Source of the DNA: Sphingomonas sp. S2M10
Lineage (GTDB): Bacteria > Pseudomonadota > Alphaproteobacteria > Sphingomonadales > Sphingomonadaceae
Direction of reading: 5' to 3'
DNA length: 64,000 bases
Assembly (NCBI RefSeq): GCF_012650175.1
Contig: NZ_JAAILI010000048.1
Span: forward strand, 1 to 64,000
The translations under genes were made by a program, and so were the position numbers. Below are positions 16,051 through 25,228 of the stretch, in pieces. The notes beneath the pieces were generated by a model. That model did not search any database. It was not told where the DNA came from and worked only from the letters and a program-made list of their open reading frames with translations. Within the stretch, counting starts at the first letter, position 1; the number at the start of each line of letters is the position of its first letter.

Positions 16051-17640
16051 ATGGATATGGCAGTCGTAGAGCTGTCGCGCCTGCAATTCGCGCTGACAGC
16101 GATGTACCACTTCCTGTTCGTGCCGTTGACGCTGGGCCTTTCCTTCATCCTCGTGATCATGGAAAGCGTCTATGTCGTTACCGATCGCCCGATCTGGAGG
16201 GACATCACCCGTTTCTGGGCCAAGCTATTTGGCATCAACTTCGTCCTCGGGGTCGCAACCGGGCTGACGATGGAATTCGAATTCGGGACCAACTGGTCCT
16301 ATTACTCGCACTATGTGGGCGACATTTTCGGGGCGCCGCTGGCGATCGAGGGGCTGATGGCCTTCTTCCTCGAAGCGACCTTCGTCGGCCTGATGTTCTT
16401 CGGCTGGGATCGTCTGTCGAAGCGCCAGCATCTGATGGTGACCTTCCTTACCGCGCTCGGCACCAACCTGTCGGCGCTGTGGATCCTGGTCGCGAACGGC
16501 TGGATGCAGCACCCGGCGGGCGCGGTGTTCAATCCCGAGACGATGCGCATGGAAGTCGTCGACTTCATGGCGGTGATCTTCAATCCCGTCGCGCAGGCCA
16601 AGTTCGTCCACACCGTCAGCGCCGGCTATGTCTGCGCGAGCGTGTTTGTCCTCGGCATCTCCGCTTACTATTTGCTGCGTGGCCGGCATCTGGAGCTCGC
16701 CAAGCGCAGCTTCGCGGTGGCGGCGGCGTTCGGCCTGGCGGCGTCGCTGTCGGTCGTCGTGCTCGGTGACGAGAGCGGCTATGCGCTGACCGACAACCAG
16801 AAGATGAAGCTCGCCGCGATCGAGGCCGAATGGCACACCGAGGCGGCGCCGGCGGGGATCACCGTGTTCGGCCTGCCGTCGAACCAGGGCCGCGAGACCT
16901 ATTTCCAGGTCAAGGTGCCCTATGTGCTGGGCCTGATCGGCACGCGCAGCCTGACCGGCCAGGTGGAAGGCATCTACCCGCTGGTCGGCAAGGCGCGGCT
17001 GCGCATCGAAAGCGGCCTCATCGCCTATGATGCGCTGCAGACGCTGAAGACGGATCGCACCAATCTCGCCGCGCGCGCCAGGTTCGAGGCGGCCAAGGGC
17101 GATCTCGGCTATGCCCTGCTGCTCAAGCGCTGGGTCGCCGATCCGCGCCAGGCAACCGCCGCGCAGAAGGATCGCGCCGCCTGGTCGACCGTTCCCAACG
17201 TACCGGCGGTGTTCTGGCTGTTCCGCGGCATGGCCGCGCTGGGCTTCTTCTTCATCGCCTTCTTCGCCGCCGCGCTCTACTACGCCAATACGCGCCGCTT
17301 TCACCGCAAGTGGTTCCTGCGCGCGGCGATGTGGATCATCCCGCTGCCCTGGCTCGCGATCGAGTTCGGCTGGGTCGTCGCCGAAGTGGGGCGCCAGCCC
17401 TGGGCGGTGGACGGCGTGCTGCCGACCTTCCTCGCCACCTCGAGCCTTACCGTGCCCGCCTTGTGGACCACGATCATCGGCTTCACCGCGCTGTACGGCG
17501 TGATGGCCGTGATCGAGTTCCGCCTGATGTTGGCGGCGATCCAGCACGGGCCCGAGACCTACGAGCCCTGGCAACCCCGACACGACCCGGTGCCGACCGC
17601 ACCCGATCCGCGGCCGCTCCACGCCGTTCCCGCGGAATGA
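16051..17640 (+). CDS. cydA: Cytochrome bd ubiquinol oxidase subunit I (CydA)
   Basis: A 529-residue membrane protein that oxidises quinol and carries the hemes of bd oxidase. The N-terminal LQFALTAMYHFLFVPLTLG contains the heme ligand H20 (His19 in E. coli numbering), and GWVVAEVGRQPW near residue 450 is the conserved quinol-site signature. The ATG at 16051 has GAGGA 8 bases upstream; an upstream in-frame ATG at 16033 lacks a binding site. A C-terminal hydrophilic tail rich in Pro and Asp follows the last helix. It is first in cydABX, 21 bases before cydB. Confidence 0.96.
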   Translation: MDMAVVELSRLQFALTAMYHFLFVPLTLGLSFILVIMESVYVVTDRPIWRDITRFWAKLFGINFVLGVATGLTMEFEFGTNWSYYSHYVGDIFGAPLAIEGLMAFFLEATFVGLMFFGWDRLSKRQHLMVTFLTALGTNLSALWILVANGWMQHPAGAVFNPETMRMEVVDFMAVIFNPVAQAKFVHTVSAGYVCASVFVLGISAYYLLRGRHLELAKRSFAVAAAFGLAASLSVVVLGDESGYALTDNQKMKLAAIEAEWHTEAAPAGITVFGLPSNQGRETYFQVKVPYVLGLIGTRSLTGQVEGIYPLVGKARLRIESGLIAYDALQTLKTDRTNLAARARFEAAKGDLGYALLLKRWVADPRQATAAQKDRAAWSTVPNVPAVFWLFRGMAALGFFFIAFFAAALYYANTRRFHRKWFLRAAMWIIPLPWLAIEFGWVVAEVGRQPWAVDGVLPTFLATSSLTVPALWTTIIGFTALYGVMAVIEFRLMLAAIQHGPETYEPWQPRHDPVPTAPDPRPLHAVPAE

Positions 17641-17661
17641 GCGCGAGCAAGGAGAAAGAAC

Positions 17662-18807
17662 ATGTCCATCCCGCTCGATTATGAAATGTTGCGCCTGATC
17701 TGGTGGGCGCTGCTGGGAGTGCTGCTGATCGGCTTCGCGCTGACCGACGGCTTCGACCTGGGAACGGCGGCACTGCTGCCGTTCGTGGGCCGCACCGATG
17801 AAGAGCGCCGCATGGTGATCAACACCGTTGGCCCGACCTGGGAAGGCAACCAGGTGTGGTTCATCCTGGGCGGCGGCGCGATCTTCGCCGCCTGGCCGTT
17901 CGTCTATGCGGTCAGCTTCTCGGGCTTCTACCTCGCGATGTTCCTGGTGCTGTCGGCGCTGATCCTGCGGCCTGTCGGCTTCAAATACCGCTCCAAGCGG
18001 CCCGATGCCGCCTGGCGTTCGCGCTGGGACTGGGCGCTGTTCGTCGGCGGCTTCGTGCCGGCGCTGGTGTTCGGCGTGGCGGTGGGCAACGTGCTGCTCG
18101 GCGCGCCCTTCCGGCTCGATAGCGACATGCGCTCCTTCTACGAAGGCACGCTGCTCGGCCTGTTCACCCCGTTCAGCCTGGTGGCCGGGCTGCTCTCGGT
18201 GGCGATGCTGGTGCTCCACGGCGCCGGCTGGCTGAGCCTCAAGGCAGAGGGCGTCGTGGTGGAACGCGCCCAGCGCTTCGGCACCGCCGCGGCGATCCTT
18301 GCGATCCTGCTGTTCGCGGTCGGCGGCGCCTTCGTCGCCTATGGCGACATGGGCTATCGCCTGGTCGGCGTGGTCGATCCGAACGGCCCGTCCAACCCGC
18401 ATCTGATCCAGACGGTGAGGGCGCCGGGCGCGTGGCTCGCCAATTACGCCACCTACCCCTGGATGCTGGCGGCCCCGCTGCTCGGCTTCCTCGGCCCCGT
18501 GCTGGCGCTGATCGGCATCCGCAGCCGCAGCGGCACGCTCGTGTTCACCGGCTCGTCGCTGGCAAATGTCGGCATCATCGCCACCGTCGGCCTGTCGATG
18601 TTCCCGTTCATCCTGCCGAGCGCGATCGATCCCGCCTCCAGCCTCACCGCCTGGAACGCCTCATCGAGCCACCTCACGCTCTTCATCATGCTGGTCTGCA
18701 CGCTGATCTTCCTGCCGATCGTGCTCGCCTACACCGCCTGGGTGTACAAGGTGATGTTCGGCCGCGTCAGCGGCGAAGAGCTGCGTCTCAACCCCGATCT
18801 TTACTGA
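17662..18807 (+). CDS. cydB: Cytochrome bd ubiquinol oxidase subunit II (CydB)
   Basis: A 381-residue polytopic membrane protein starting MSIPLDYEMLRLIWWALLG, with the family signatures FALTDGFDLG and NTVGPTWEGNQVWFILGGG. CydB structurally supports CydA in the bd oxidase. AAGGAGAAAGAAC precedes the ATG, and cydX follows 12 bases after the stop. Length is typical (about 379 residues). Confidence 0.96.
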   Translation: MSIPLDYEMLRLIWWALLGVLLIGFALTDGFDLGTAALLPFVGRTDEERRMVINTVGPTWEGNQVWFILGGGAIFAAWPFVYAVSFSGFYLAMFLVLSALILRPVGFKYRSKRPDAAWRSRWDWALFVGGFVPALVFGVAVGNVLLGAPFRLDSDMRSFYEGTLLGLFTPFSLVAGLLSVAMLVLHGAGWLSLKAEGVVVERAQRFGTAAAILAILLFAVGGAFVAYGDMGYRLVGVVDPNGPSNPHLIQTVRAPGAWLANYATYPWMLAAPLLGFLGPVLALIGIRSRSGTLVFTGSSLANVGIIATVGLSMFPFILPSAIDPASSLTAWNASSSHLTLFIMLVCTLIFLPIVLAYTAWVYKVMFGRVSGEELRLNPDLY

Positions 18808-18819
18808 GGAGCAACGTCC

Positions 18820-18936
18820 ATGTGGTATTTCGCCTGGATCTTGGGAACCTGCCTGGCCGTCGCGGTCGCCGTGCTCAACGGCATCTGGCACGAGTTCCAT
18901 TCCGACCCTGCGTCGGACCTGACGGTGTTGGACTGA
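18820..18936 (+). CDS. cydX: Cytochrome bd small subunit CydX
   Basis: A 38-residue single-helix protein starting MWYFAWILGTCLAVAVAVLNG, with a polar tail IWHEFHSDPASDLTVLD. The WYFAWILG start and the following hydrophobic segment match the CydX/YbgT family, which stabilises the heme region of bd oxidase. GAGGAG lies about 7 bases upstream of the ATG, and the gene is 12 bases after cydB. Confidence 0.93.
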   Translation: MWYFAWILGTCLAVAVAVLNGIWHEFHSDPASDLTVLD

Positions 18937-18942
18937 TCCCGC

Positions 18943-19013
18943 GGCGGGGCGATCGCCCCGCCGTGCAGGAGGAGAGGGAAGGCGGCGAACCAGGCCTGGT
19001 TCGCCGCCTTTTT
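18943..19013 (+). terminator. Double hairpin and intrinsic terminator of cydABX
   Basis: A perfect 20-bp palindrome, GGCGGGGCGATCGCCCCGCC (18943-18962), follows cydX. A second perfect 28-bp palindrome at 18981-19008 (GGCGGCGAACCAGG and its complement, no spacer) runs straight into TTTTT (19009-19013). The second is a classic Rho-independent terminator for cydABX. The 52-residue protein gene on the other strand ends just beyond. Confidence 0.85.
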
Positions 19014-19023
19014 CCGTCGCGGA

Positions 19024-19182
19024 TTACATCGGGTCGCCCGCGGCGCGGCGCTCGAAGATCGCGGCCAGCTCCAGGTGCAGCTGCTTGTGGCGCTCGTTGG
19101 GCGCATGCGTGGCGCGATCCCGCTCCTGCTCGGCACGCAGGCGGAAATGGCTCGCAAGGGGGGCCGTCTGGGGGGAGTTCAT
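19024..19182 (-). CDS. 52-residue hypothetical protein
   Basis: The ATG at 19182 follows GAGAAGGG and opens a 52-codon frame: MNSPQTAPLASHFRLRAEQE, then a charged helical region with ERHKQLHLELAAIFERRAAG and ending DPM. The composition (Arg, Glu, His, Leu heptad-like) suggests a short amphipathic or coiled-coil cytoplasmic protein. It is convergent with cydX across the terminator. No family is recognised; the support is the good ribosome binding site and the lack of any other gene here. Confidence 0.55.
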   Translation of the reverse strand: MNSPQTAPLASHFRLRAEQERDRATHAPNERHKQLHLELAAIFERRAAGDPM

Positions 19183-19304
19183 CAACCCTTCTCAGTCTAA
19201 TGTGCGACTCGTTCGCAGGGATTGTGGACCCACGGCAAGGCGCTCGCCATTCCGTAGAAGTCACGGTCTGTACCGATACGGTACGGCTACGCGGCCGTCG
19301 CGGT

Positions 19305-20861
19305 TCAACGCGACGCGGGCGGTTGCAGGGTGAAGACGTTCCCGGCCGGCGGCGCCGCGCGGGCTTCGACGCCTTCGGCCTGCAGGATCGCGGCGATCGC
19401 CAGCGCCCTTTGCGCGGCCGGGGGTGCCGGTTCGCCGCTGCCCTCTTCCGGCGGCGAGTCTGGCAGGCCCGGCACCGCCAGCGTCCGGCGATTCCAGCGT
19501 TTCGATGCCCAGGCCGAAAGGCGCGCCGCTGCCTGTGCTTCGGGCGACAGCGTCCCCTCCCTGGCATCCACACGCAGCGGGGGCAGGGGCAGCGGTGGCG
19601 GGGTGATCTCCACCAGCCAGCCCGGCGCGCTGGCACCTGCCCGTTTTTCCAGCGCCTCGTAGCTAGCCAGTCCCGCATCGGGGATGGGGGCCGCCGCCGC
19701 CACGACCCGCTGGTGATCGCGATCGATCGTTACCTGGTCCTCGGGCACGCCGGCGAGTGCCGCCACAACGCGCGCGACGTCGCGGCTCTGATCGCGCACA
19801 TCGTCCGCCGCGGCGGCGTTGGCGCGGGCGAGCGCCTCGCGCTTCGCCGGGCCCTCGCGCGGATCGATCAGGATCTGATCGACCTGGAGTGCCAGCGACC
19901 GCCCGGTGCGTTTCTCGATCGCGGCGCGCAGTTCGCGCGGATCGGCCGCCTTGTCGCGCGGAGCGATCACCACCGCCCGCACCGCCCAGGGATCGCGATC
20001 GAAGGCGACGTCCAGCTGCGTCACCCGCGCCTCCGGACCGAATCGGGTGCCGAGCTCGGCGCGGATCTGGTTGACCGTCACCGCCTCGCGCGCAATCTGG
20101 TTCAGAGCGAGGCCGAGGGGCACCGCCATCACCACGAAGCTGAGCAGCAGCAGGCCGGTCTGCGTCCAGCTCTGCTGCGCCGAAAGCGCGCTGCCGAAGC
20201 CGTAGAGCCGGGCCATGATCGTGCCCGAAAGCGCGATGGTGAGGAAGTTGGTGACGAACAGGGCCAGCGCGCCGCTCAGCACCGGCAGGTTCGCGGTGGC
20301 GATGCCGAAGCCCACCACGGCAAGCGGCGGCATCAGCGCGGTGGCGATCGCGACACCGACGATGGTGTCGCCCCGGCTGCGGATGATCGCGAAGCTGCCC
20401 GCCAGCGCCGCAAACAGCGCGACAAGCAGGTCGAACAGATTGGGGCGGGTACGCGCGAGGATCTCGGGCGTCGCGTCCTTCAGCGGCGAGCACAGCACCA
20501 CCAGTGCGGTGAACAGCACCGCGAAGGCCGATCCTGCGGCGAAGGCGGTAAGGGCCCGGCGCAGCGCCCGGAAATCGAAAACCGCCAATGCGAAGCCGAT
20601 GCCGAGGATCGGCCCCATCAGCGGCGAGATCAGCATCGCCCCGATCACGACGGCCGGGGAGGACAGCAGCAGGCCGAGCACCGCGATGCCGGCGGACATC
20701 GTCGTCATGAAGGCGAAGCGCGGGCTGAGGCAGCCCTCGTCGAAGATCCGCGACAGCACGGCTTCATGATCGACGCTGCCGACCAGGTGGCGCTGCCACC
20801 ACCCATAGAGCGGCGAACGTCGCAACAGCGCGGCGCCCGGTGCGGTAACGGTGTCGGGCAT
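19305..20861 (-). CDS. DUF389-domain membrane protein
   Basis: A 518-residue protein whose N-terminal half is a multi-helix membrane domain: STLSP-type region SAGIAVLGLLLSSPAVVIGAM, LISPLMGPILGIGFAL, GDTIVGVAIATALMPPLAVVG. These match the DUF389 (TIGR00341-like) family of unknown function. The C-terminal half is a soluble alpha/beta region of about 220 residues with a Pro-rich linker (TPPPLPLPPL). The start MPDTVTAPGAAL at 20861 has AGGAT upstream; the frame stays open to 20960 without support. It is divergent from mscS, so a role in membrane stress or transport is possible but unproven. Confidence 0.8.
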   Translation of the reverse strand: MPDTVTAPGAALLRRSPLYGWWQRHLVGSVDHEAVLSRIFDEGCLSPRFAFMTTMSAGIAVLGLLLSSPAVVIGAMLISPLMGPILGIGFALAVFDFRALRRALTAFAAGSAFAVLFTALVVLCSPLKDATPEILARTRPNLFDLLVALFAALAGSFAIIRSRGDTIVGVAIATALMPPLAVVGFGIATANLPVLSGALALFVTNFLTIALSGTIMARLYGFGSALSAQQSWTQTGLLLLSFVVMAVPLGLALNQIAREAVTVNQIRAELGTRFGPEARVTQLDVAFDRDPWAVRAVVIAPRDKAADPRELRAAIEKRTGRSLALQVDQILIDPREGPAKREALARANAAAADDVRDQSRDVARVVAALAGVPEDQVTIDRDHQRVVAAAAPIPDAGLASYEALEKRAGASAPGWLVEITPPPLPLPPLRVDAREGTLSPEAQAAARLSAWASKRWNRRTLAVPGLPDSPPEEGSGEPAPPAAQRALAIAAILQAEGVEARAAPPAGNVFTLQPPASR

Positions 20862-20983
20862 CTCGGATCCTGCTCCCCCAATCAGATTGACCGTTCTGGA
20901 AATGGAATGAACCGGAGAAGACCCGGAACTGTCCAGCGCGAAATCGGGTTGGGAACGCACATCGCGTTTTTCAGGAGCATCTC

Positions 20984-22078
20984 TTGCAGCGATTTTTCGC
21001 CGAGCTTCCAGGCTGGATGACCAGCATCGCCGCCATTGTCGTCGCCGTCGCGGTGGCCCTGCTGCTCCACCGCTTCGCCTTCGCCGTGGCGCGGCGTGCG
21101 GCGGGGCGGACGAGCACCCAGCTGGACGACATCGTCATTCGCCGGCTATTCCGCCCGGCACGCTGGCTGATGGTCGCGATCGCCTTGTCCTTCGTGCAAC
21201 CCGGGTTGAACCTGGGCGCGGGCGGCACGCGGGCCTGGGCGCAGGCCGCGGGATTGCTGGTGCCCGGCCTGATCGGCTGGATGCTGGTCGCGCTGCTCGG
21301 CGTGCTGTTCGATTGGGTGCTGCTGCGTGCCGACGTGACCGTGGAGAACAATCTGCGTGCCCGGCGACGGCGGACGCGTGCGTCGATCCTCCACCGCGTG
21401 ATCGTGTTCGTGGTGCTGGCGATCACCTTCTGCCTGATGCTGATGAGCATCCCCAGCGTGCGCAGCATCGGCGTGACGCTGATTGCCTCGGCCGGCCTTG
21501 CCGCCCTGGCGGTAGGCGCTGCCGCCCAGCCCGCGCTCAAGAACCTGATCGCCGGCATCCAGATGGCGTTTTCCGAACCGATCCGGCTGGACGACGTGGT
21601 CATCGTGGAGGGCGAGTGGGGGCGGATCGAGGATATTCGCCTCACCTATGTCGTGGTGCGCATCTGGGACGATCGCCGGCTGGTGGTGCCGGTGTCGCAA
21701 TTCCTGGAGAAGCCCTTCCAGAACTGGACGCGCGAGACCAGCCAGCTGCTCGGCAGCGTGTTCTGGTATCTCGATCCGGCCGCCGACATCCCCCGGCTGC
21801 GCGCCAAGCTGGAGGAACTGGTCAAGGCCAATCCGCGCTGGGACGGCCGCTTCTGCAACTTGCAGGTGACCGACACCAAGCCCGAGGCGATCGAGGTGCG
21901 CGGGCTGATGACGGCCAAGGATGCCTCCACCGCCTTCGACCTGCGCTGCGATATCCGCGAGGGGCTGCTCGCCTATATCCGCAGCGAGATGCCCGAGGCG
22001 CTGGTCCGCACCCGCGGGCTGCTCGACTTCACGCCTCGACCGGAAGCCGGGTCTCCGTCTCCATCGGGACGCTCCTGA
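20984..22078 (+). CDS. Small-conductance mechanosensitive channel, MscS family
   Basis: A 364-residue protein starting at TTG (20984) with AGGAG 7 bases upstream. Three to four N-terminal helices precede the MscS core: the glycine/alanine-rich pore helix ASAGLAALAVGAAAQPALKNLIAG, then the beta domain (IRLDDVVIVEGEWGRIEDI, WDDRRLVVPVSQFLEKPFQNWTR). The family releases solutes after osmotic downshock. Its last 50 bases overlap tail-to-tail with otsA, the trehalose synthase gene, so an osmolyte-release channel lies beside osmolyte-synthesis genes. Confidence 0.93.
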   Translation: MQRFFAELPGWMTSIAAIVVAVAVALLLHRFAFAVARRAAGRTSTQLDDIVIRRLFRPARWLMVAIALSFVQPGLNLGAGGTRAWAQAAGLLVPGLIGWMLVALLGVLFDWVLLRADVTVENNLRARRRRTRASILHRVIVFVVLAITFCLMLMSIPSVRSIGVTLIASAGLAALAVGAAAQPALKNLIAGIQMAFSEPIRLDDVVIVEGEWGRIEDIRLTYVVVRIWDDRRLVVPVSQFLEKPFQNWTRETSQLLGSVFWYLDPAADIPRLRAKLEELVKANPRWDGRFCNLQVTDTKPEAIEVRGLMTAKDASTAFDLRCDIREGLLAYIRSEMPEALVRTRGLLDFTPRPEAGSPSPSGRS

Positions 22079-23438
22079 GCTCGTCGGTGAACTTCTTGAG
22101 CCACCACATCACGTCCTGTTCGTCGACGCCCGCCTTCAGCGCCTGCCAGCGCGCGATCCGCTCTTCCAGCGGCATGTTGAGCGCCTGGCAGATCGCGTCG
22201 GAGACTTCCTCGGCGCTATAGGGGTTGACCAGCAGCGCCTCCTCCATCTGGATCGCCGCGCCGGCGAATTTGGAGAGGATGAGGACGCCCGGATCCTCCG
22301 GGTCCTGTGCAGCTACATATTCCTTGGCCACGAGGTTCATCCCGTCGCGCAAGGGGGTGACCAGGCCGATCTTGGCGGCGCGGTACACGCCCGCCAGCAC
22401 GTCGCGCGGATAGCCCTGGTTGACGTAGCGCAGCGGCACCCAGTCCAGATCGGCATGCGCGCCGTTGATCTTGCCCGACAGCCCCTCCAGCGTGTTGCGG
22501 ATGCGCTGATAGGTCTCCACCGTCGCCCGCGACGGCGGCGCGATCTGGAGCAGATACACTTCCTTGCGCTGCTCCGGATAGGTCGTGAGGAAGCGCTCGT
22601 ACCCGAGGAACCGCTCCTCCAGCCCCTTGGAATAATCGAGCCGGTCGACGCCGACGATCAGCGAGCGGCCCACCGAGCTGGTGCGCATCTGCTGATAGGT
22701 CTCGCGCGCGGCGTCGCTCTCGGCCAGCGCCGCGAACTCCTTGGCGTCGATGCCGATCGGGCAGGCGACTAGCTTCACGCTCTTGAGGCCGATGCGCAGA
22801 ACGCCGTCGGGCTGGACCACCGCTTCCATCTCGGCGCGGGCGAAATCGATGAAGCTCTCCATCCATTCCTGGGTGTGGAAGCCGATCACGTCATAGGCGA
22901 ACAGCGTCTCGATCAGCTCGTGCGCCTTGGGCAGGCTGGAGAGCAGCCGGCGCGGCGGCCAGGGGATGTGGAGGAAGAAACCGATGCGGTTCTTGCAGCC
23001 TCGCCGGCGCAGCTCCTGGCCGAGCGGGAACATGTGATAGTCCTGCACCCACACGACATCGTCCGGCTCGATCAGCGGCCGAACCGTCTCGGCGAAACGT
23101 TCGTTGACGCGCTGATAGCCGCCGGCGAAGCCGCGCTCATATTCGGCCAGGTCGATCCGGTAGTGAAACAGCGGCCACAGCGTCCGGTTCGCATAACCGT
23201 TATAATATTCGTCGATATCCTGCTCTTCCAGGTCGACCGTCGCGGTGGTCACCCCCTGGTTGCGCTGCATGCTGATCTGGCCGGTGAACTGGTCGGTCTG
23301 CTCGCCGGACCAGCCGAACCAGATTCCGCCATTTTCGCGCAGCGCCGCGGACAGCGCGACGGCAAGGCCGCCCTGCGCGCCGGAGTTGGAGCCGGTGGGC
23401 GCGGAAACGCGGTTCGAGATGACGATTAGGCGGCTCAA
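22029..23438 (-). CDS. otsA: Trehalose-6-phosphate synthase
   Basis: A 469-residue GT20 enzyme joining UDP-glucose and glucose-6-phosphate. Seen: LIVISNRVSAP start, the N-terminal glycine loop GGLAVAL, VWVQDYHMFPLGQELR, HIPWPP, VDRLDYSKGLEERF, and DGMNLVAKEYVA. The start is a TTG at 23438 overlapping the GH15 stop by 4 bases (TTGA) with GGAG upstream; the frame runs on upstream inside GH15. Last gene of the otsB-GH15-otsA unit. The 3' end overlaps mscS by 50 bases. Confidence 0.94.
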   Translation of the reverse strand: MSRLIVISNRVSAPTGSNSGAQGGLAVALSAALRENGGIWFGWSGEQTDQFTGQISMQRNQGVTTATVDLEEQDIDEYYNGYANRTLWPLFHYRIDLAEYERGFAGGYQRVNERFAETVRPLIEPDDVVWVQDYHMFPLGQELRRRGCKNRIGFFLHIPWPPRRLLSSLPKAHELIETLFAYDVIGFHTQEWMESFIDFARAEMEAVVQPDGVLRIGLKSVKLVACPIGIDAKEFAALAESDAARETYQQMRTSSVGRSLIVGVDRLDYSKGLEERFLGYERFLTTYPEQRKEVYLLQIAPPSRATVETYQRIRNTLEGLSGKINGAHADLDWVPLRYVNQGYPRDVLAGVYRAAKIGLVTPLRDGMNLVAKEYVAAQDPEDPGVLILSKFAGAAIQMEEALLVNPYSAEEVSDAICQALNMPLEERIARWQALKAGVDEQDVMWWLKKFTDELRSVPMETETRLPVEA

Positions 23439-25228
23439 CGGATCGAACTCCAGGGCTTGCTCAGCAGGACGGCGCAATTGATCATGCCGACCAGCGAGTA
23501 GGTCTGGGGATAATTGCCCCACAATTCCCCGGTCACGGGGTCGATATCCTCGGAGAGCAGGCCGGCGGCGGTCCGTCTGCCCAGCATCTCCTCGAACAAG
23601 GCGCGCGCTTCGTCGGTGCGGCCGGTGATGTGCAGCGCTTCGATCAACCAGAACGTACAGAAGTTGAACGCGGTTTCCGGCAGGCCGAAATCATCCTCGG
23701 TATCGTAGCGCAGCATGGTCGAGCCGCGGCGCAGGCCTTCCTCCACCGCCTTCAGCGTGGAGACGAAGCGGGGATCGTCGGGCGCCAGAAAGCGCATCTC
23801 CAGCAGCTGGAGCAGGCTGGCGTCGAGATCGTCGCCCGAGAAGGTGGCGGAGAAGCGCTGCGTGTCTTCGCGCCACGCCTTGTCGAAGATCGTCGTGCGG
23901 ATCGTGTCGGCGCGGTGCTGCCAGAAGTCGCGACGCTCGGGCAGGTTGAGGACATGCGCGGCGTTGGCGAGCCGGTCACACGCCGCCCAGCACATCGCCA
24001 CCGAATAGGTATGGACGCTTTGCCGGGTGCGCAGCTCCCACAGACCCGCATCCGGCGAGTCGTGGTGCTGCCAGGCGCGCTCGCCGACGCGTTCCAGCGA
24101 TTCGAAATCCTCGACGCTGGCGATCCGGTACAGCCGCTGGTCGAAGAACGCCTGCACGTTGGACAGGACGATCTGGCCATAGGCGTCGTGCTGGACCTGC
24201 TCATAGGCCTGGTTGCCCACGCGCACCGGGCCCATGCCGCGATAGCCGGCGAGATCGGGTGCCTCGCGCTCCTCCAGCGTCGCCTCGCCGAGCACGCCGT
24301 AGAGCGGCTGGATATGGCCGCCGCGCGGCTCGGCACGGGCATCGTCGACGATGTTGCGCAGATAGCCGAGATACGTCTCCAGCACATCGAGCGCGCCCAG
24401 CCGGTTGAGCGCCTGCACGGTGTAATAGGCGTCGCGGATCCAGCAGTAGCGATAGTCCCAGTTGCGCTGCGATCCGGCATGTTCGGGGATCGAAGTGGTC
24501 AGGGCCGCCACGATCGCGCCGGTTTCCTCATGCTGGCAGAGCTTGAGGGTGATGGCCGAGCGGATCACCACCTCCTGCCACTCCAGCGGAATGGCAAGGC
24601 CGCGCACCCAATGCTGCCATTCGGCGATGCTGTTGAGCAGCATGTCGTCCACCGTCTCGGCGACGTCGCCGCTGAAGCTCTCGTCGGGGCCCAGGAAGAA
24701 ATGCAGCGGCTTTTCGACGCGGAACACCCGCTCCTCCTCCACCATGCCGACCGGGGCGGTGGTGGTGAGGCGCAGCGTCATCGGCTCGACCATATAGCGA
24801 AGGTGGTTCGAGCCGCCGATGCGCGTCTTGCAGCCCTTGCCCCAGCCGCAGGTGGGGCGCAGCTTCACCCGGATGCGCGGGCTACCCGCCACCGGCTTGA
24901 CGATGCGCGCGAAGGCGACCGGGCGATAGACGCGACCGAGGCGCTGGAAGCGCGGGCAGAAATCGGTGACCTCGATCGCGTTGCCGGCCGCATCGGTATG
25001 GCGGCTGACCAGGATCGGGGCGTTGCGCAGATAATGCTGCTCGACCGAGACCACGCCTTCCAGCGCGATGTCCCAATAGCCGCCCTCGGGCTCCTCGCCG
25101 CCGACCAGCGCCGAGAAGAGCGGGTCGCCGTCGACACGGGGCACGCAGCCCCAGACGAAGCGGCCCGCGCGGTCGATCAGCGCGCTGACCTGGCAGTTGC
25201 CGATCGGCCAGAGGTCGAGATTGGTCAT
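23435..25228 (-). CDS. Glycoside hydrolase family 15 protein
   Basis: A 597-residue glucoamylase-type enzyme with an N-terminal beta-sandwich (residues 1-210) and the (alpha/alpha)6 catalytic domain. SQRNWDYRYCWIRDAYYTVQAL and EDIDPVTGELWGNYPQTYSLVGM carry the conserved substrate loop and C-terminal catalytic region. In trehalose operons the group is annotated as glucoamylase or trehalase-like; cleavage of trehalose or a maltosidic glucan is plausible. The ATG (25228) overlaps the otsB stop by ATGA and the stop overlaps otsA, so all three are coupled. No signal peptide, so cytoplasmic. Confidence 0.9.
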   Translation of the reverse strand: MTNLDLWPIGNCQVSALIDRAGRFVWGCVPRVDGDPLFSALVGGEEPEGGYWDIALEGVVSVEQHYLRNAPILVSRHTDAAGNAIEVTDFCPRFQRLGRVYRPVAFARIVKPVAGSPRIRVKLRPTCGWGKGCKTRIGGSNHLRYMVEPMTLRLTTTAPVGMVEEERVFRVEKPLHFFLGPDESFSGDVAETVDDMLLNSIAEWQHWVRGLAIPLEWQEVVIRSAITLKLCQHEETGAIVAALTTSIPEHAGSQRNWDYRYCWIRDAYYTVQALNRLGALDVLETYLGYLRNIVDDARAEPRGGHIQPLYGVLGEATLEEREAPDLAGYRGMGPVRVGNQAYEQVQHDAYGQIVLSNVQAFFDQRLYRIASVEDFESLERVGERAWQHHDSPDAGLWELRTRQSVHTYSVAMCWAACDRLANAAHVLNLPERRDFWQHRADTIRTTIFDKAWREDTQRFSATFSGDDLDASLLQLLEMRFLAPDDPRFVSTLKAVEEGLRRGSTMLRYDTEDDFGLPETAFNFCTFWLIEALHITGRTDEARALFEEMLGRRTAAGLLSEDIDPVTGELWGNYPQTYSLVGMINCAVLLSKPWSSIR

